Assembly: GCF_002079055.1 (NCBI RefSeq)
Contig: NC_047487.1
Coordinates: forward strand, 171,666-235,665
DNA from: Saccharomyces paradoxus
Taxonomy: Eukaryota; Ascomycota; Saccharomycetes; Saccharomycetales; Saccharomycetaceae
Length of the DNA: 64,000 nt
Direction of reading: 5' to 3'
Part shown: in pieces, positions 63,881 through 64,000 of the stretch
Numbering within the stretch: the stretch's first letter is position 1
Layout: every line of letters begins with the position of its first letter
Translations under genes and position numbers: made by a program
The notes under the pieces: model-generated
What the model was told of the DNA's origin: nothing
Seen by the model: only the letters and a program-made list of their open reading frames with translations
Database searches by the model: none

Positions 63881-63927
63881 TTAGGGTTAGGGTTAGGGTA
63901 GTGTTAGGGTTAGTGTTAGTGTTAGGG
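63881..63927 (+). repeat. TTAGGG repeats (Tbf1-type sites)
   Basis: Three tandem TTAGGG at 63881-63898, then further single copies at 63904 and 63922. In yeast subtelomeres such repeats bind Tbf1 and act as silencing boundaries. Confidence 0.85.
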
Positions 63928-64000
63928 TGTGGGTGTGGGTGTGGGTGTGGGGTGTGTGGGTGTGGGTGTGGGTGTGGGTGTGGGTGTGTGTGTGGGTGTG
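63928..64000 (+). repeat. Telomeric TG1-3 repeats
   Basis: Irregular TG/TGG/TGGG runs to the last base of the window, in the orientation of a right telomere. The window probably ends at or just inside the chromosome end. Confidence 0.95.

Overview
The window is the right end of a Saccharomyces chromosome I, running from the DUP240 gene array to the telomeric TG1-3 repeats. The gene order (DUP240 cluster, YAT1, SWH1, FLO1, FLO pseudogenes, HPF-like mannoprotein, BIO6, BIO1, PHO11, IMD, X element, telomere) is the chromosome I right-arm order known from S. cerevisiae. The proteins are recognisable but not identical to the S. cerevisiae ones as I remember them, and a complete Ty5 retrotransposon is present (S. 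cerevisiae reference strains carry only broken copies). I infer S. paradoxus or a very close relative. The assignment rests on memory of these families, not on a search.

Region by region: 1-8.4 kb is a tandem array of nine DUP240 membrane-protein genes or remnants, all on the + strand. Three are intact, one has a single nonsense codon, and the rest are frameshifted or truncated. Within it a three-gene unit is duplicated, and one copy carries a 148-bp, 93 percent A+T insertion that looks like nuclear mitochondrial DNA. YAT1 (carnitine acetyltransferase) and SWH1/OSH1 (oxysterol-binding protein) follow at 8.7-14.8 kb. From 14.8 to 47 kb the DNA is subtelomeric and mostly non-coding, built around one large intact flocculin gene (FLO1, 27 repeats of 45 residues) and three decayed FLO copies at about 17.3, 35.7 and 43.2 kb. 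Each FLO copy is preceded by the same diverged upstream module. A decayed copy of the SWH1 3' end lies at about 21.9-22.5 kb.

From 47 to 57.6 kb there are five genes on the + strand: an HPF1-like GPI mannoprotein, the biotin genes BIO6 and BIO1 (with a biotin-response site upstream of BIO6), the acid phosphatase PHO11, and an intact IMP dehydrogenase of the IMD2 type. The last 6.4 kb holds the X element, a full-length Ty5 with apparently identical 251-bp LTRs and a 5-bp target duplication, TTAGGG repeats and TG1-3 telomere repeats.

Functionally this is a set of conditionally useful subtelomeric genes: cell adhesion and wall coat (FLO1, HPF-like), vitamin and phosphate supply (BIO6/BIO1, PHO11), and guanine nucleotide supply or drug tolerance (IMD). 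No tRNA, CRISPR array or other RNA gene was recognised.
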